Below are positions 26,001-38,420 of a stretch of DNA of 64,000 bases, in pieces. The notes under the pieces are model-generated. The model saw only the letters and a list, made by a program, of their open reading frames with translations. It was not told where the DNA came from and ran no database searches. Source of the stretch: Trochalopteron elliotii (Eukaryota; Chordata; Aves; Passeriformes; Leiothrichidae); NCBI GenBank assembly GCA_024734555.1, contig JANPWX010019815.1, positions 622,982-686,981 of the forward strand, in the 5' to 3' direction. The position numbers and the translations under genes were made by a program. Position 1 is the stretch's first letter, and each line of letters starts with the position of its first letter.

Positions 26001-28826
26001 GACTTTGATCCTCCTGGGAGGAAGAACTACAGAACTTCAATGTACTATGTATGATAAGCAAGATTTCCTGTACCTAAATCCTTTCCCAATCCTTCAGGTT
26101 TCAAAGTGGGAACATCACCAGTTTAGAAACTAAGGCAAGAAGGGACCTGTACAATTTACTGGCTGGTTTGCTGAGTATAAAGGTCATAACCATCACTGGG
26201 TTTGTACTTAGAAACAGCCAAATTCAGGTACTTCTCTCCCCAAGTCACTCAGCTGCAATATAAGGATGTCAAGGGATAGTGGGCTCACCCACATCTGGCT
26301 GTTTCTGTTTCCTCACAGTGCTCCATGTGCAAAAGTAAAAAGTCCATTGTCACTTGTAGAGCAGAGGTTCAGGGGTATATTGCACCCAAAGGAGTAAATT
26401 CCCTGGGTTTAATTTATTTCCAGGAGGATCTGAGGGTTTAATTATTACAAGTGACTCTTTAGACAAGGGGGAAGAGGAAGCTACATGCACACATTTACAA
26501 CTCAAAAGCTAGTATTCGTGCTGCTAGCAAATGAATCTGTCAATGTCCAGAAGTACCATGTTTGGATGACAGCCATCATTAACCAGCACATTGGAAATAT
26601 CACTCACTTCTAATTACCAACTGCTTTGGAAAGTATGAATGTCAGTCTACCTAATAAAAATAATTTCACACACATTGTTGCTAAGTACAGCATAGATGTA
26701 AGCATTTCAAGCCTTTTCCTTTGACAAATAGCCATGATTTGACAATTCAGATGCAGTCCATATTTATATAAGTTGTGGTTCAACATAAAATCTTTTACTG
26801 TCCTTCAGTTGTCCAACACATCAGTTAACAGAAGGAATTTATTGTGGGGTTTTGGAAGAAATGAAATGGATTGATCTTCTCATGCTGGAAAAACTCTGAC
26901 TGCTCAGTGCCATCACTGAATTTGCTGTTGTCCATGTCAGTACTACAAACCAGCAATTACACCAGCTATTTAGGATGACAGGCTTTTCAAGTGAGAAATT
27001 CAAGAATAACAAACTTAATTGTTGATTTAAAATATTCCTCTCCAGTGAAGTTTACTCTCAGTAATTTTTAGCATTTAAGAACTTCTGAAAGCAGGTATCC
27101 CCTGTAGCTAAAGTTTGCTATCTGTGATGCATAGGACCAAACAGTATAGAGTCCCAAATTCCTTTCACAAGAGAGACTTTACTCTAGTGACTGACAAGAA
27201 AAGAGGCACCTTACCTATCTTCTCCTAATTCACCTGGGGATGTGGGTAGGAGTAGTTTATACTGCTCTTAACAGCTTCAGTATTACCAGGAAAAGTTAGT
27301 CAGTGAAATTGTAAGCTTGCTGTGGAAAAGAAGACCACAGAGATAGGGAGTGGCATACCTAAGAAATACCAGTTCTTCTGACTAAGGGAAAGATGGAGAG
27401 ATGGGTGCACTAGGGAAAAAAAAAGCAGGATGAATAACCTTGGCCAAAGAGCAACATAACACTGCAGAAATGCAAGAGCAATGCTACCTATTAGCAACAG
27501 GAAGTTGTCTGCATGAGGCAGTTCTGCTTGGCAAAACAAAGCATCCCAAGGCAATCTGCTGGCTTCCCTTTTTGGTCTACATCCCACTTGTTTCAGTTAA
27601 AAAGTAAATCTAGAAAACAGGCACTTTAGGTGTACTGTAGCTAAAACAGTAAGCCAATTCTTCTAAGTATCCCAAGAACTTTTTCAAGCCATTTGCTTCT
27701 GCAGAATATTTTCCTGCTACTCAAAAGAGAGCTGTAAGTGCAGCCAGAGGAGTATTTGTGTTGTGGAACAGCACAGACTGATGAGGACTCACTATAATAG
27801 ACTGCCTCTTGGTGCTGGCAGAGCAGCAGGGTCGGCAGCCTGTGCTGAGCCACTTGCTGCCCTATTAGGAAGGCTGCGGCCCCAAGGTGCAGACTCAAGC
27901 AGATCCAGGTCTCCATGACCAAGGTCACCTCACCAGCAGAGGTATTGCACATGGCCTGCCTCCATGCACAGCAATGCACACTGTGCTGCTCTCCAAGCTG
28001 TCAGTCCTGGGTGTCCTGCCAGGCTCACAGGATTAATCAGTAAGCAGAACATCGAAAAGCTATTGTGTGCGTGTTTCCCAGAGCCTGTGGATTGCATTTG
28101 AAACCAGGATGGTTTGAGGTCCTCAAGCAGAGGAGTCTTCTAGGGATATCTTATTTTTCTGTGGGTGTGGTAAGGGTGAGTGCTGAGTAGTGAGGAATCA
28201 TTCCTTTCAAAGAATCAAGGGGATACCCAGCAGCTGAGACACTGCTTTCAGCATCTATGCCTGAAAATCTTACAGAGGAGTTGTGCAGGACCACAAAAAG
28301 TTTTGGGCTTTCCTATTTCTGAATGTGAAAACTCTAGCTAATAAACTAATAAATGCTAGTAAACATATACATCTTCATCATAAACCTGTGAAATACCTTT
28401 GAGCTTTACAGCTGTAATACTTGGACAGACATCACTCCATACTTCTTTTTTCTGAGCGTGCTTTCCCTCTTTGTACACAATGTTACTAATCTGTTAAAGG
28501 TAAGATTCCTACAGTATAAAAAGACAACAGCAATCTTGTAATATATCCCATTTTGAGGGGGAGGAGAGAGTAGTGTGCAGACAGTTTGGGGTACAATGCC
28601 GTGCCCCAGGCCACCTCATAGCTTTTGCAAACACTCATTATTTTTTCCATAGCCTATATCAGTAGTAAATTTCCTACAGCTGGCATGGCATCCTGTGGGA
28701 CTCAACAGGCTGAAGCAAGCCCTTCCCAGAACATCCTCCCACCCTTGTATGTGCTCTGCACTACAAGGTATCCCTGGCTTGGGGATGCCTGATTCAGTGC
28801 CTCTGCCAGACTATTAAAATCTTTAA
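17016..28826. other. Unique DNA, no gene recognised
   Basis: Nearly 12 kb without a recognisable exon, RNA gene or transposon. The longest ATG-started plus frame is 158 codons at 23493-23969 with no known domain. Slightly GC-richer islands lie at 17680-17780, 23750-24110 and 27830-28030. Minor simple sequence includes a run of A at 19708-19720 and a short CA run near 18927-18940. Confidence 0.55.
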
Positions 28827-28905
28827 ATCATAGAAGGTTAAGGAATTGAAATGGACCCTAAAGAGCATCTAGTCCCAACAGTCCCTGCCAAGGGCAGTAT
28901 CACAG
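28827..28905 (-). mobile_element. CR1 LINE 3'-terminal fragment
   Basis: The plus strand reads ATCATAGAAGGTTAAGGAAT, then TGGACCCTAAAGAGCATCTAGTCC, then CCCTGCCAAGGGCAG. This is the reverse complement of the well-known CR1 3' end, where the element finishes in ATTCTATGAT-type repeats. Only the last 80 or so bases survive, which is common because CR1 copies are usually severely 5'-truncated. Confidence 0.75.
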
Positions 28906-30538
28906 GCCTCGAATATGTTAACTCCGTTACTGCATTTGCCTTTATCATTCACCCCTCAGATCGATCACCTGCATCTGTCAGCTTTCATATTGTCCTACTG
29001 CAGATTTTTATCTTCCATAATGAAGGTAGAGGTTTCTTGGTTGTTGGACTAAGTCAAACTCTTGTTCTAAATACTTGCCCTGTTAACTCTGTTTCCACAA
29101 GCAGCCCCTGTTCTGCACACTTTCATACTAGAGAGATCCAAAAGCTAAGTTTGTCACAGCTTCTCTGCTGTGGGCACTAAATTCACAGGCAGAGTACCCA
29201 GGAAATTTGCATGTTCTGTTTTTATGGCAGAGGATTCCTGCTGGTTTTCTGAAGCTGGTCCACATCCATGCCATATTTCACAACTCAGATGGAGATGACT
29301 CCCACTCCCAGCTTTTCCCCTTCTCACAGCCATCACTTTTCCTCCCTTTGAAACTGCTGTCTGTCTCAGTATACAAGCACAGCAGGTCAAGGCTTCGCCT
29401 CTGAAATCCCCCAGTCCTTGGTGGCCACAAGCATAGCTTTGTGGTGTTCTCATTGCAACACAAGCCTTCTCACATGAATGAGCAGTCTCCACATCTTGCC
29501 GGAGTGACCCATCACTCACAAAGGCTGAGATTGCCGCCAACTGACCTGGTGCTTTACAGGTGGATCAGAACATACTTTTTGAGAATAATGATTCCAGGGT
29601 TTCATATAAGAAAGACCCATATGGATCAAGCTGCCTCTGCCTTGCCAAATCTTCAAGGGCTGTGCTTGGTCCAGCACTTTGTATGCAGACAGAAAGTCTC
29701 ATCCAAGCAAATTTCTGATATCAGGATAATCCAAGCAGGCTTCATACCAAATTGAGGACAAGGCAATTTATCTTTCTGTGTGGAAAACTGCAGATTTACA
29801 ACCTTCCTTTCCTTGCTGCAAATGCTTGTACCCATGCCTACATCTAGTGAAAAATTCTGATGGTTCAGGAACATTTAAGCACAGAAACATATCAAGACCC
29901 ATGTAGTCTTGAACAGGTTGCTGAACCCATAGTGCTGCAGTACTTAACACCTACTAAGTAACTGTGGAAGAAAGACCTGGTACTTAGATGCATCATTCAA
30001 TTTTACTTCAAATGTTTTGCTCTGCTGCCAAAGTGGTGGATAAGAGAAAAACTGAACGTAAAAGTGGCCATGCAAGTGAGCCAGGAGATAGGAACCAAAA
30101 AGCAGGTGCTGTAAGCTGTGATACTTTGGCAGGTAGTGCTCAGCTTTCTTCTGAATTACAGTGTTCCCCAGAGTGTAGTAAATGACGATATATTGCTCTG
30201 ATACAGGTAGCACTGGAGGAACTCAAGGCGTTTTGCAGGCAGTAAACTATAAATTTGCACGAACACATTTTTTATCAATTACCCCCTTACCTAGCAAAAA
30301 CTTTCTGGTGTAATCCTGTTGAACTCTGTATAGTTGTGTTGAGCACTGAATGCAACCCAAACTTATTAAGGAACTTAACTGGGAAGAAAGTGTGGAAGAA
30401 TACTTAGAACACTGTCTCTATATGTTAGCTTTACTACAAACAACTTATATGCCTACAGACCCATCCGTCCATTTCCCCTACTTGTTTGCTGTTATAAATT
30501 TAACTTCCCACTACACTATTTTTGGAGTCTGAACTTAG
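28906..30538. other. Unique DNA, no gene recognised
   Basis: No exon or repeat is identified. Open frames of 104-128 codons on both strands at 29154-29755 overlap each other and lack any known motif, so they are treated as chance. Confidence 0.5.
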
Positions 30539-30552
30539 ACTCTTGATCTCAG

Positions 30553-30803
30553 GAGAAGCATCAGAATGCTACTGTTTGAAGGGCTGAGGTGCACACGCCT
30601 GTTGCTCAGAGTAGCAGAGCGTGAGGGCGATGAGCTTCTCTTCGTCCTTTGGTACGCAAGCAAGAATGTCAGTGACTTTCTCGACATGGCAAGGATGCTG
30701 TTATTTTTTGCTATCATCTACTGGATTTACAAGAACACAGAGAAATATCTCAATGGGAAAGTTTTAAACTTTATTTCCTTTCCAAACTACAGCCCCTCTG
30801 TGT
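30553..30803 (+). other. Unassigned open frame, possible exon
   Basis: The frame is open from just after a stop at 30536 to the stop at 30803, with an ATG at 30566 giving 79 codons. It has a leucine- and charge-rich first half, then a hydrophobic segment (LLFFAIIYWIY) that could span a membrane. The segment is followed by a polar tail. A possible acceptor, ATCTCAG, ends at 30552. Two possible donors follow: GTAAGG overlapping the stop and GAG|GTGAGA at about 30811. The frame contains several CpGs, unusual for its surroundings. I do not recognise the protein and there is no neighbouring exon in support, so this is a lead rather than a gene call. Confidence 0.2.
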
Positions 30804-31157
30804 AAGGAGGTGAGACCCCAGATCAAAGCACACCAGCAGGGAATACTACAGGCAGCAAAGAAAGAAAGAAAGTATTCCCATACACACAGTTGGTGTTAGC
30901 AATCTCTTAAAATTCCTGCAACATCTCTGAACCAAAATACAGTTCCATTGGGAAACACTGATAGACAGCAAGGAGTTTCAAGGAAAACATTTCCACCTAG
31001 CTTAACTGTTAGCACAACAAACAGACATTTCATTAAGGAGCACGTCACTTCTTCATCTCTGTTCATACAATCATCTTTTCTCCCTGTATAGCAGAAATAT
31101 CCATTTTCTATATCTGCATCCCAGACTTAGTACCTCCTTTTCTGTCTTCCACTCATC

Positions 31158-31228
31158 AAACAAAACTAAAAAAAAAAAAAAAAACAAAAAAAAACAAAAA
31201 ACCCACAAACAAACAAACAAAAAAAACA
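31158..31228. repeat. A-rich low-complexity tract
   Basis: A long A run, then AAAAACAAAAA blocks and (CAAA)n. It is not the tail of a recognisable retroposon, because no body sequence is visible on either side. Confidence 0.9.
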
Positions 31229-32117
31229 GCAGCAGGTATGAAGATAAGATTCTCAAAACTGCCTAGTCTTGCAGTTCTGCATCAGAGATCTCAGTCCTGA
31301 AGCATTTAATGTTATCAAAATGATTAGGGGCCTAGAGCAGGAAAGAGAGTGAGAGAGATGGGCCTGTCTAGTAAGGAAAAAGACAAGCCTGTAGTTCTTT
31401 AGCAGTAACCTAAAATATTCCAAAGACATTACACAGAAACTTTACTATCAGTTGCAGGTGGAATAACAAGGCCAGGGATTGCACTTAGGAGTTTCGGGCC
31501 AAAAAAAAAAGGAAAATGTTTTGGAAGGTGCAGATGATTATGCAGCACTGGATGGGCTCACCACAAGGAAACAGAAGTGTGTTTGGCTGTCTGGAAGGCT
31601 CTGAGGTGGATACCTCACATTGAAGAACCAGCACAGTTGTCTAGGGTGAAGTGCAGAGCAAGGAAGAAAGGGAGGAAGAAGGACACAACTGGTAGGCTGT
31701 GAATTGGGGGAGTTCAATCATTAAAGAAAGTTTCTTGATTCTTGGGATAAACTTTAATCTGTCAGACTATCTCACAGAGGTATATCACTTGTCATGATGA
31801 CAAATGAATGGCATTTTCCTCCCTTGAGGCCATTTGACTTCATCACATATTTTGACAGCTACATGATTGTGAAGACAGCATTTGCCAAGAGATGTCATCA
31901 TAATTCACACATACTTTCTTCACAGATAGAAAAGAAATAGTTTAGTGAAAGTTCAAAAAATATTAGAGGATAAAAACTACTACATACCCCATAGTTTTTG
32001 TTGGGACTTTATCATCACAAATAATATCATAAACTAGTGATAAACTGAACTTCTAAAAAAGTTCACTTGAAATAAAATTAAGTAGAGAATTATACTTCAT
32101 GAGTTTGACAGTAAATT

Positions 32118-32133
32118 AAAAAAAAAAAAAAAA
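32118..32133. repeat. Poly-A run
   Basis: Sixteen consecutive A residues in an AT-rich context, with no associated element seen. Confidence 0.9.
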
Positions 32134-35100
32134 GAGGAAAGACTTTAGGAAGTTTTTCAGATTGTTTCTGATTTTTTTTCTTTTTTCTTGTCTTCTGGAA
32201 TTGTAAATTCCCACTGCCACTGTCAGGATTTTTTTTTTTATTTTAGGTTAAATTCTGGTTGTCTGTACTATGTTAAAATGGTATTTTCAGACTGAAAGAC
32301 AGCAAAAAACCCCGTGTGACTTCAGACCACTATATTTCAAGAAAAATTATTTTGGAGTTCAGTACAATCTGCTACTTCTGGTGTGCAACATGTTTTCAGT
32401 TAGCTGTTTTGTCCTAGCCTCTGCCAGGTCCGTGACCTATTCAGGGCAGAGAATTCCTGATTTGTCTCAACACCTGTATGTGTGGTGATGCTGGTTCGCT
32501 TTTCTAGATTTTATAACAAAAATATGTTTTCAGAGCTATATTTCAACTTGGAACAATGGAGTAATCAAAATCCATTCATACTGTCAATGTATGGACGTTC
32601 ATTTACATAGGAAGAAAACAGCACTGGAATTACTGCTGTGAAATGGATTACAGGATGCCAGTAGTAATATTGGGATATTTTTAGTATTATATCCCATGGC
32701 CACCTACACCTTGCAGTCTTTTGCAGAATTCATGCTTTGAAGTCAGAAATACCAGTCTCTTTCTGCTTGTCTGGTCAGAAAACTCCACCTGAAAACAGTT
32801 TCAATGACTCGTTGTCCAAAGCAATCTATCTAGCAGAGAGAAATATTTTGCTTCTCTTAAAAGGCAAAATGCCAAGTGGAACAGGCGTAATTTATGAAGG
32901 ATATTCACTTTGTTTATGGCAATTTGTATGTGGGAAGTATAATGTAACACTGAGAAAATTATTACCCGTATTTCACCTAAGCAGCAAAACACTGTGAAAT
33001 CCAGTTATGCAAAAGCCTCATTTTAATCCCAAGTACTTACTATTTTTAGAAAAGAGTTCTTACAGTTCTTTCCAACTTGCCCATTCTGGAATTTTACATC
33101 AAGTAACGGGGAGGAAAGTCTGAAGTATATAAATTGTCATTACATTATAAAATATTTCAAATTTTTAAAAAAATTATTTTCCTCCTTATTTGAAATTCAC
33201 TCACCCTCCTTTATCCCTGTGTTTTTGGGATATCCATCCATATATGCATTCATTTTGTGTATTACAACTACATCCAGGACTTATTCTATTCTCACTACCC
33301 CCAACTCACTTGCTTCTTTACAGAACCAGAACATGACTATCTTCTAAATTTTCCACTGTTTCTCAGGACTGCTTGATCAGCAGTTGGTAGATGATGCTGT
33401 AATACACATTTTTTGAGTCCCCTTTCCCTTAGTTCTTCAAAAGTTAGGCAGTGGGATGTAGAGCTTTTTGGCATTTGAAAGTTTTGATGGTTGGGGAAGG
33501 GCAAGAGTGATGTGGCAAGCAACAGAGAAATTGCAAGAACACTTAAATATCTTTCTGAAAGCAAATTCCAAGGGAAGAGCTGCTTGCTTGAAAAGGCAAG
33601 CTTCTTAGGCTGGGATGACGGAGGCAAGTTTTTTTTCTGTGGTTGTTTCTGTCCAGGGAACACTACATGCAGCATAAATAAACAAGCTCTATGTATCAAA
33701 ATGCCCACGAAATGCCTTCTCCTAACATTCCTTTTCTAGCAGGAAGTCAGCTTACCATCCCACTTTCCACCCCCAGGGCCCCCTGCTACACAGTAGTTTC
33801 TTGAGGGAGGCATTCATGCTTTGGTCAAATGATTCTGCCTCTCCATTATGAAACTGATTTTAACTCACACCTGTCAAAGTTGTGGCGTAGACAAGCCAAT
33901 CATTACATATTAAAGATCACCACATTGAAGACAAATGAACATTTACTCTAACAGCCTAACATATAGTAAAAATCACTTTTCTCCTCACATATTAAAGATA
34001 TTTTTCCTAAATCAGGCATGCTCTCACTACTGAGGATCCTAAGCAGAAGGAGAGGGGAGTTATTTCACACAAGAAGGAAGTTTATACAAAGTCAGATTCT
34101 TAGCAAAACAGTGAACAAGTTTATTAGCAAACGAAAATACCTGTCACTTAGTGTTTTACAGATCCACTGTCTAAAAAAACCACAAATATATTACTGCTTT
34201 GAGGAAAGTGTTTCTTTAAAAACCCATAGAAGCTAGAGATGAACTTTTATGATAGTGTCAAGCTGGTCATTAAATGCTGCGGATTAACAGCAGTGAGATG
34301 AAAGACACTCTTGGGCAATATCGGGTGCTGTATTTCCCAGCATTGCATTTCCCTAAGTGTTCAATGTTTTCCTAGGTATGAAGACTTCATACATCGTTAA
34401 AATTAAAGAGCTGGAAACATTGTTTTCTTCAATTAGCCCCAAGGCCTCATTTGCTGGATGGCTCTGAGCATGTTGCTTTCACTTGTTGGCTACCTGCAAA
34501 AGTGGATAAACACAGACAATATCCATATTTCTCTTGCATTGCAGCAGACTCCGTCATACGATATTTGAAAGTCTGCCTTGATTTCAATGCATTCTTATGA
34601 GCAAGGTAATATCATGCACTATCACCTGTTCTGTGCTTTTCTTGAATATCAGTTGAATGAACCTGACATCATGCCCTGCAGATTTCCTACAAGGAGTAAG
34701 TTTCAGGCACACAAAAAACTCTTGTGACTTCAGACCTGTTGTGCAAGGACTCTGTAGGAATACTATCTTAAAGAATCTTAGGTATAGCATGGTTTAGGAT
34801 AAATAATATGAAATTATATTTCTCTATTGCAAAACAATAACATGGGGGTACATGAAACTGAAGCAAATCTAGAAGCAGCAAGTGGCAAAACCAGAGTTTA
34901 TCTTAAAAACAAGAGAATTTTCACTGCAGTAAGAGTCTGGAATTTATTCCCGTGGTACAATACAACCTCTGATGTCATTCGCACTATGCGACACTTAAAC
35001 AATGTGAAAAGTAGGAAACAACATGAATAAAGGATTCATATTTCTTACAGCAGCCTTTTCCAATTAGACCATTCCCACAAATTTAAGTTGATAGTCATGC

Positions 35101-38100
35101 TAAGGGACTTTTGACAACACTGAAAACGTAAACTTGTCACTTTTGAAGCAGCAAGGAGGCAATAGTACCAATGCCTGGGATTTAACTGAGAATTTCATCA
35201 TGTTCACTACAGGTTCTGTAAGAACAAAAGTAGAAAAGAATCTCCATTTTCATGAAGGAGAAATAAAACAAGTTTCTAGACTTCCTAGCTGTGTGGGAAG
35301 GGTGAAAGACAGGAGAGCTGCAATCCAAAAGCTCTGAAATTGGAGAGAAAATTGATAAACTGTGCTGTGTCTTTCAAGGCATGTGGTGATTTGGGGGGCT
35401 CTAAGATGTTCTGGCAAGACTTACAGAAAAAGGGGAATTTGAATGTCACAGAGTAGGAGTTTAGAAGCTACCAAGAAGAAATGCACAAGCTGCTTGAGAT
35501 TTTCAGACCTCTGAAAATCTCTTGCAGACAAAAAAAACTCCACAGGGAAAATTGGCTGGCATGAAGCCCAACATATTTTGGAGGAGAAAAAAATTACAGT
35601 AAAAAGCTATAATAATATGCTCTGGCTGAAACCTAAACCCACGAAGTTTGTGGTCCCAAATGTTGCTGATTTCATCCTGGGTGTTAGCTTACCTTGTTTA
35701 CTTTGCAACCAAAAGAAAACTCATAGATGAAAAAATCCTATTTCAGGAAGTGGCAACATCATAATTCCAAGAAAAACTCAACTAAGGACTGTGTGGCTTG
35801 TCTTATAAAATATCTACAGGAATATACAGCTTAGAAAAACAGAGTTGTCTAAAATGAGCACAATGCAACTGCTGCTAAGGGTTGTGTAGGTGCACATCTA
35901 AGTTACAGCACTCCAGGCTGTCTTCTCCTTCCTGAGTCTGTCTCAAGACTACTGTGCCTTGGCGTGCAATCAATTTAAGTCTGTCATTCAGCCAGCTGCT
36001 TAGAACAAAACTTCTCAGCCCCTGGCTGTCCTGTTAGTCCTTATACCTGCCTCAGTTCCTCTTATGGGCCAAGCAACGCCTATTTTTTAGGACAGTATTC
36101 AAAACTATGAGAGGGGACCAGAAATTCTCCCACAGGCAAAGAATACCAAATGACAGAGAAATCGCAGGGGTGAACTACTCATTTCTGGAGTTGAGAACAT
36201 GATGCACTTATTTACTTCAGCATGCATAGCCCAATACCAACACTCCAGGTGAAGTTACTGTTCTGTTACAATATGGGACTCCTGCCACTCTGTTCCTAGA
36301 TGATAAATTGTCTACACCTGGTGAGCTAACACAATGCTTATTCCTCAAAGACCACAGGCCTATGAAACTGCTCAATGCCCATTGTGTAAGAAGAACTGGA
36401 AGTTCACCAGCCCCAGTGCCTTGCCAAATTAATAGATCAGCCATAACACTGCAGTCCCTGAGCACTAAGCACCACTGAAGGCACCACCAGGACAGAAGAG
36501 TGCATGCATAAAAAGGAGAGAAAATATGTAAATTATTTTAGAGAAATGATTATCATATGTATGTTTATTCTGGGACAATCAAAGAATATGTAGGTAAAAT
36601 ACAGGATGTGAAAAAACCTTTCCTGTACTCCTCATGCATGACTTTCAAAGGAGCTATCCCTCTGTGCATCTGATCAAATAAACTGTACCTTCTTCTTAAT
36701 ACTATATTGGTGTTAAGGAGTTTTTTATTTTACCAGATTCTAGGTAACAACTCCATTTTACATTGTAGATTGACAGCAAGTAAGAATTTCAGGCTTCACT
36801 TAAAGAAATTTCTTGGCCATACTTGGTAAGTATGTAGATTTAAACATGGAGTACACCCAAAAGACTCAATCCAGAAATCAAATACAAAAGGATTCAAAAT
36901 CTATACATAACTGCATCAGTGCACTTACTGCTGCTGCAAAGTTCTCTAGTCTAGAAAACCTCCCTACATTTAGAAAATTCTAATTCATTGATTTAATAGC
37001 TCACGTACAAGACTTTTGCCAAGGTATAATCTGCTACATGAAGAATTTGGCTTGGCCTTTTTCTAGACTACATTAAAGTATCCCCTTTTTTCCAAACACC
37101 CACTTTACAAGTCATGGATCTAATATTTTCCTAGTAGAATTTTTCCAGTGTGAGACAAAATCCTTTGTGGAGCAGCATGCAGCGAGTTTATCTATCTGTA
37201 TTTTCCTTCTAATGGTCCCTAAGCATGTATTCTGGCCTAATACAACTCTGTCATGTCTAAGTCATGTCTACATTAATACCCGACACAGCTGGCTTGTCTC
37301 TACCCTTCCAGAAGGCACTGAGGTAGCCTCCTGTAGAAGACAATTCAATACACAGATCTCTACCCTTACTGGTATCAGTGCTTGCCTGGGGAGCCATTTG
37401 ATTTAGCACCCAGACTCTTTGGGTGGAAAAAACCATGCATGCTCTTGAAAATAAGTGGCATGATCAGCCCATGAGTTCATGAAGTGCTACATGCTCCAGA
37501 AGGTGCTGCATTGCTGCTTCTCTATGCCATTCTTTCCACATACTACTCCTTAACTACATGATGCAAATCCATTCGTGCAGAGACAGTTTTACAATTTATG
37601 AGAGCAGTATACAACGCGGAGAAGAGCCAGTGTGGTACAAGCCTCAAGATATTATAGTGATAGAAGCTTGCTCACACAGGTAGTCAGGAGACCAAAATTA
37701 ACTAAAAAAACAAAACAAAATGAAACAAAAAGACTAAAACATGTGGGTAAGAAGGTTTTGTATATTTATGCATCCATTTTCTTTTTTGAATACATGGCGA
37801 AACACTGAACGTTAAAGATATGCAAACCAGCATTAACTTTGCAGTTAATGTCACTTCTGACAAGGTGCACATCAGGAGCCCTGATGTCCACCACGGAATA
37901 AGGAGTGTGTATGTGGGGTGGGCAAAATTGTGCAGGTAGCTTTTTCCACGGCAGGAGGTGAGCAAGCAGAAATAGTATGAGTTACTGGTACCAGACCTTA
38001 TTCTGACAAGAAACATGTCACAGAATTGCTGCCTGCACTACGAAAGACTGTATCAGACGTATGTTGGGATGGACAGATGGCAAATCTTGTTCTTCTTTCT

Positions 38101-38236
38101 TTAGTTATTTTTCAAGCCCAAGGTATAGCTGCCCCCAGTCCTGTAAAATTTACATCCTGACGCTTTCAAAGTCGTGACCCTTCCAAAACACCTAGAACGG
38201 TACCAGTTGTGCCGTCAGGTGTCAGGTTGAACACAG

Positions 38237-38420
38237 CACAACCGAGCTTGGCTCAGGAGCCCTCTCTGTGCGGCGCGCAGGCTGCGGAGCCGCCCGCAGT
38301 GTCCGCAGGTGCGGAGACGGCTCCGCGATCCCGCAGAGGCTGTGCCGGGATGCTGGAGCCGGCCCGGGCTGCTGATGCCATCTGCTGGCTGCACCATCGC
38401 CCAGGGGGGACGGCCCGCAG
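38237..38420. promoter_or_regulatory. CpG-dense patch, possible small regulatory element
   Basis: About fifteen CpG dinucleotides fall between 38270 and 38366, in a window where CpG is otherwise rare. The patch is GC-rich, includes GCGGCGCGC and GGCCCGGG, and lies next to a CTCF-like core. It is shorter than a usual CpG-island promoter. It could be a methylation-free enhancer or insulator, a minor promoter, or a remnant of a GC-rich repeat. Overlapping open frames on both strands (up to 110 codons) follow from the low number of A/T-rich stop codons and are not called as genes. Confidence 0.4.
38377..38388 (-). promoter_or_regulatory. CTCF-like core motif
   Basis: The plus strand GCCATCTGCTGG is, on the minus strand, CCAGCAGATGGC. 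This agrees at all twelve positions with the short CTCF core CCASYAGRKGGC. It sits inside the CpG-dense patch. A 12-base match alone is weak evidence of binding. Confidence 0.35.

Larger units (their letters stand above)
30804..38236. other. Unique AT-rich DNA with short A-rich tracts, no gene recognised
   Basis: No exon, RNA gene or clear transposon is visible. A-rich low-complexity tracts lie at 31158-31228 and 32118-32133. A faint resemblance to the CR1 C-terminal region at 34830-35030 was considered and not accepted. Confidence 0.5.

Noticed and set aside
34827..35030. Frame with FTAVRVWNLFP, faintly like the end of a CR1 reverse transcriptase
   Set aside because: The resemblance covers only about ten residues and the DNA around it does not follow CR1; it needs a profile search.
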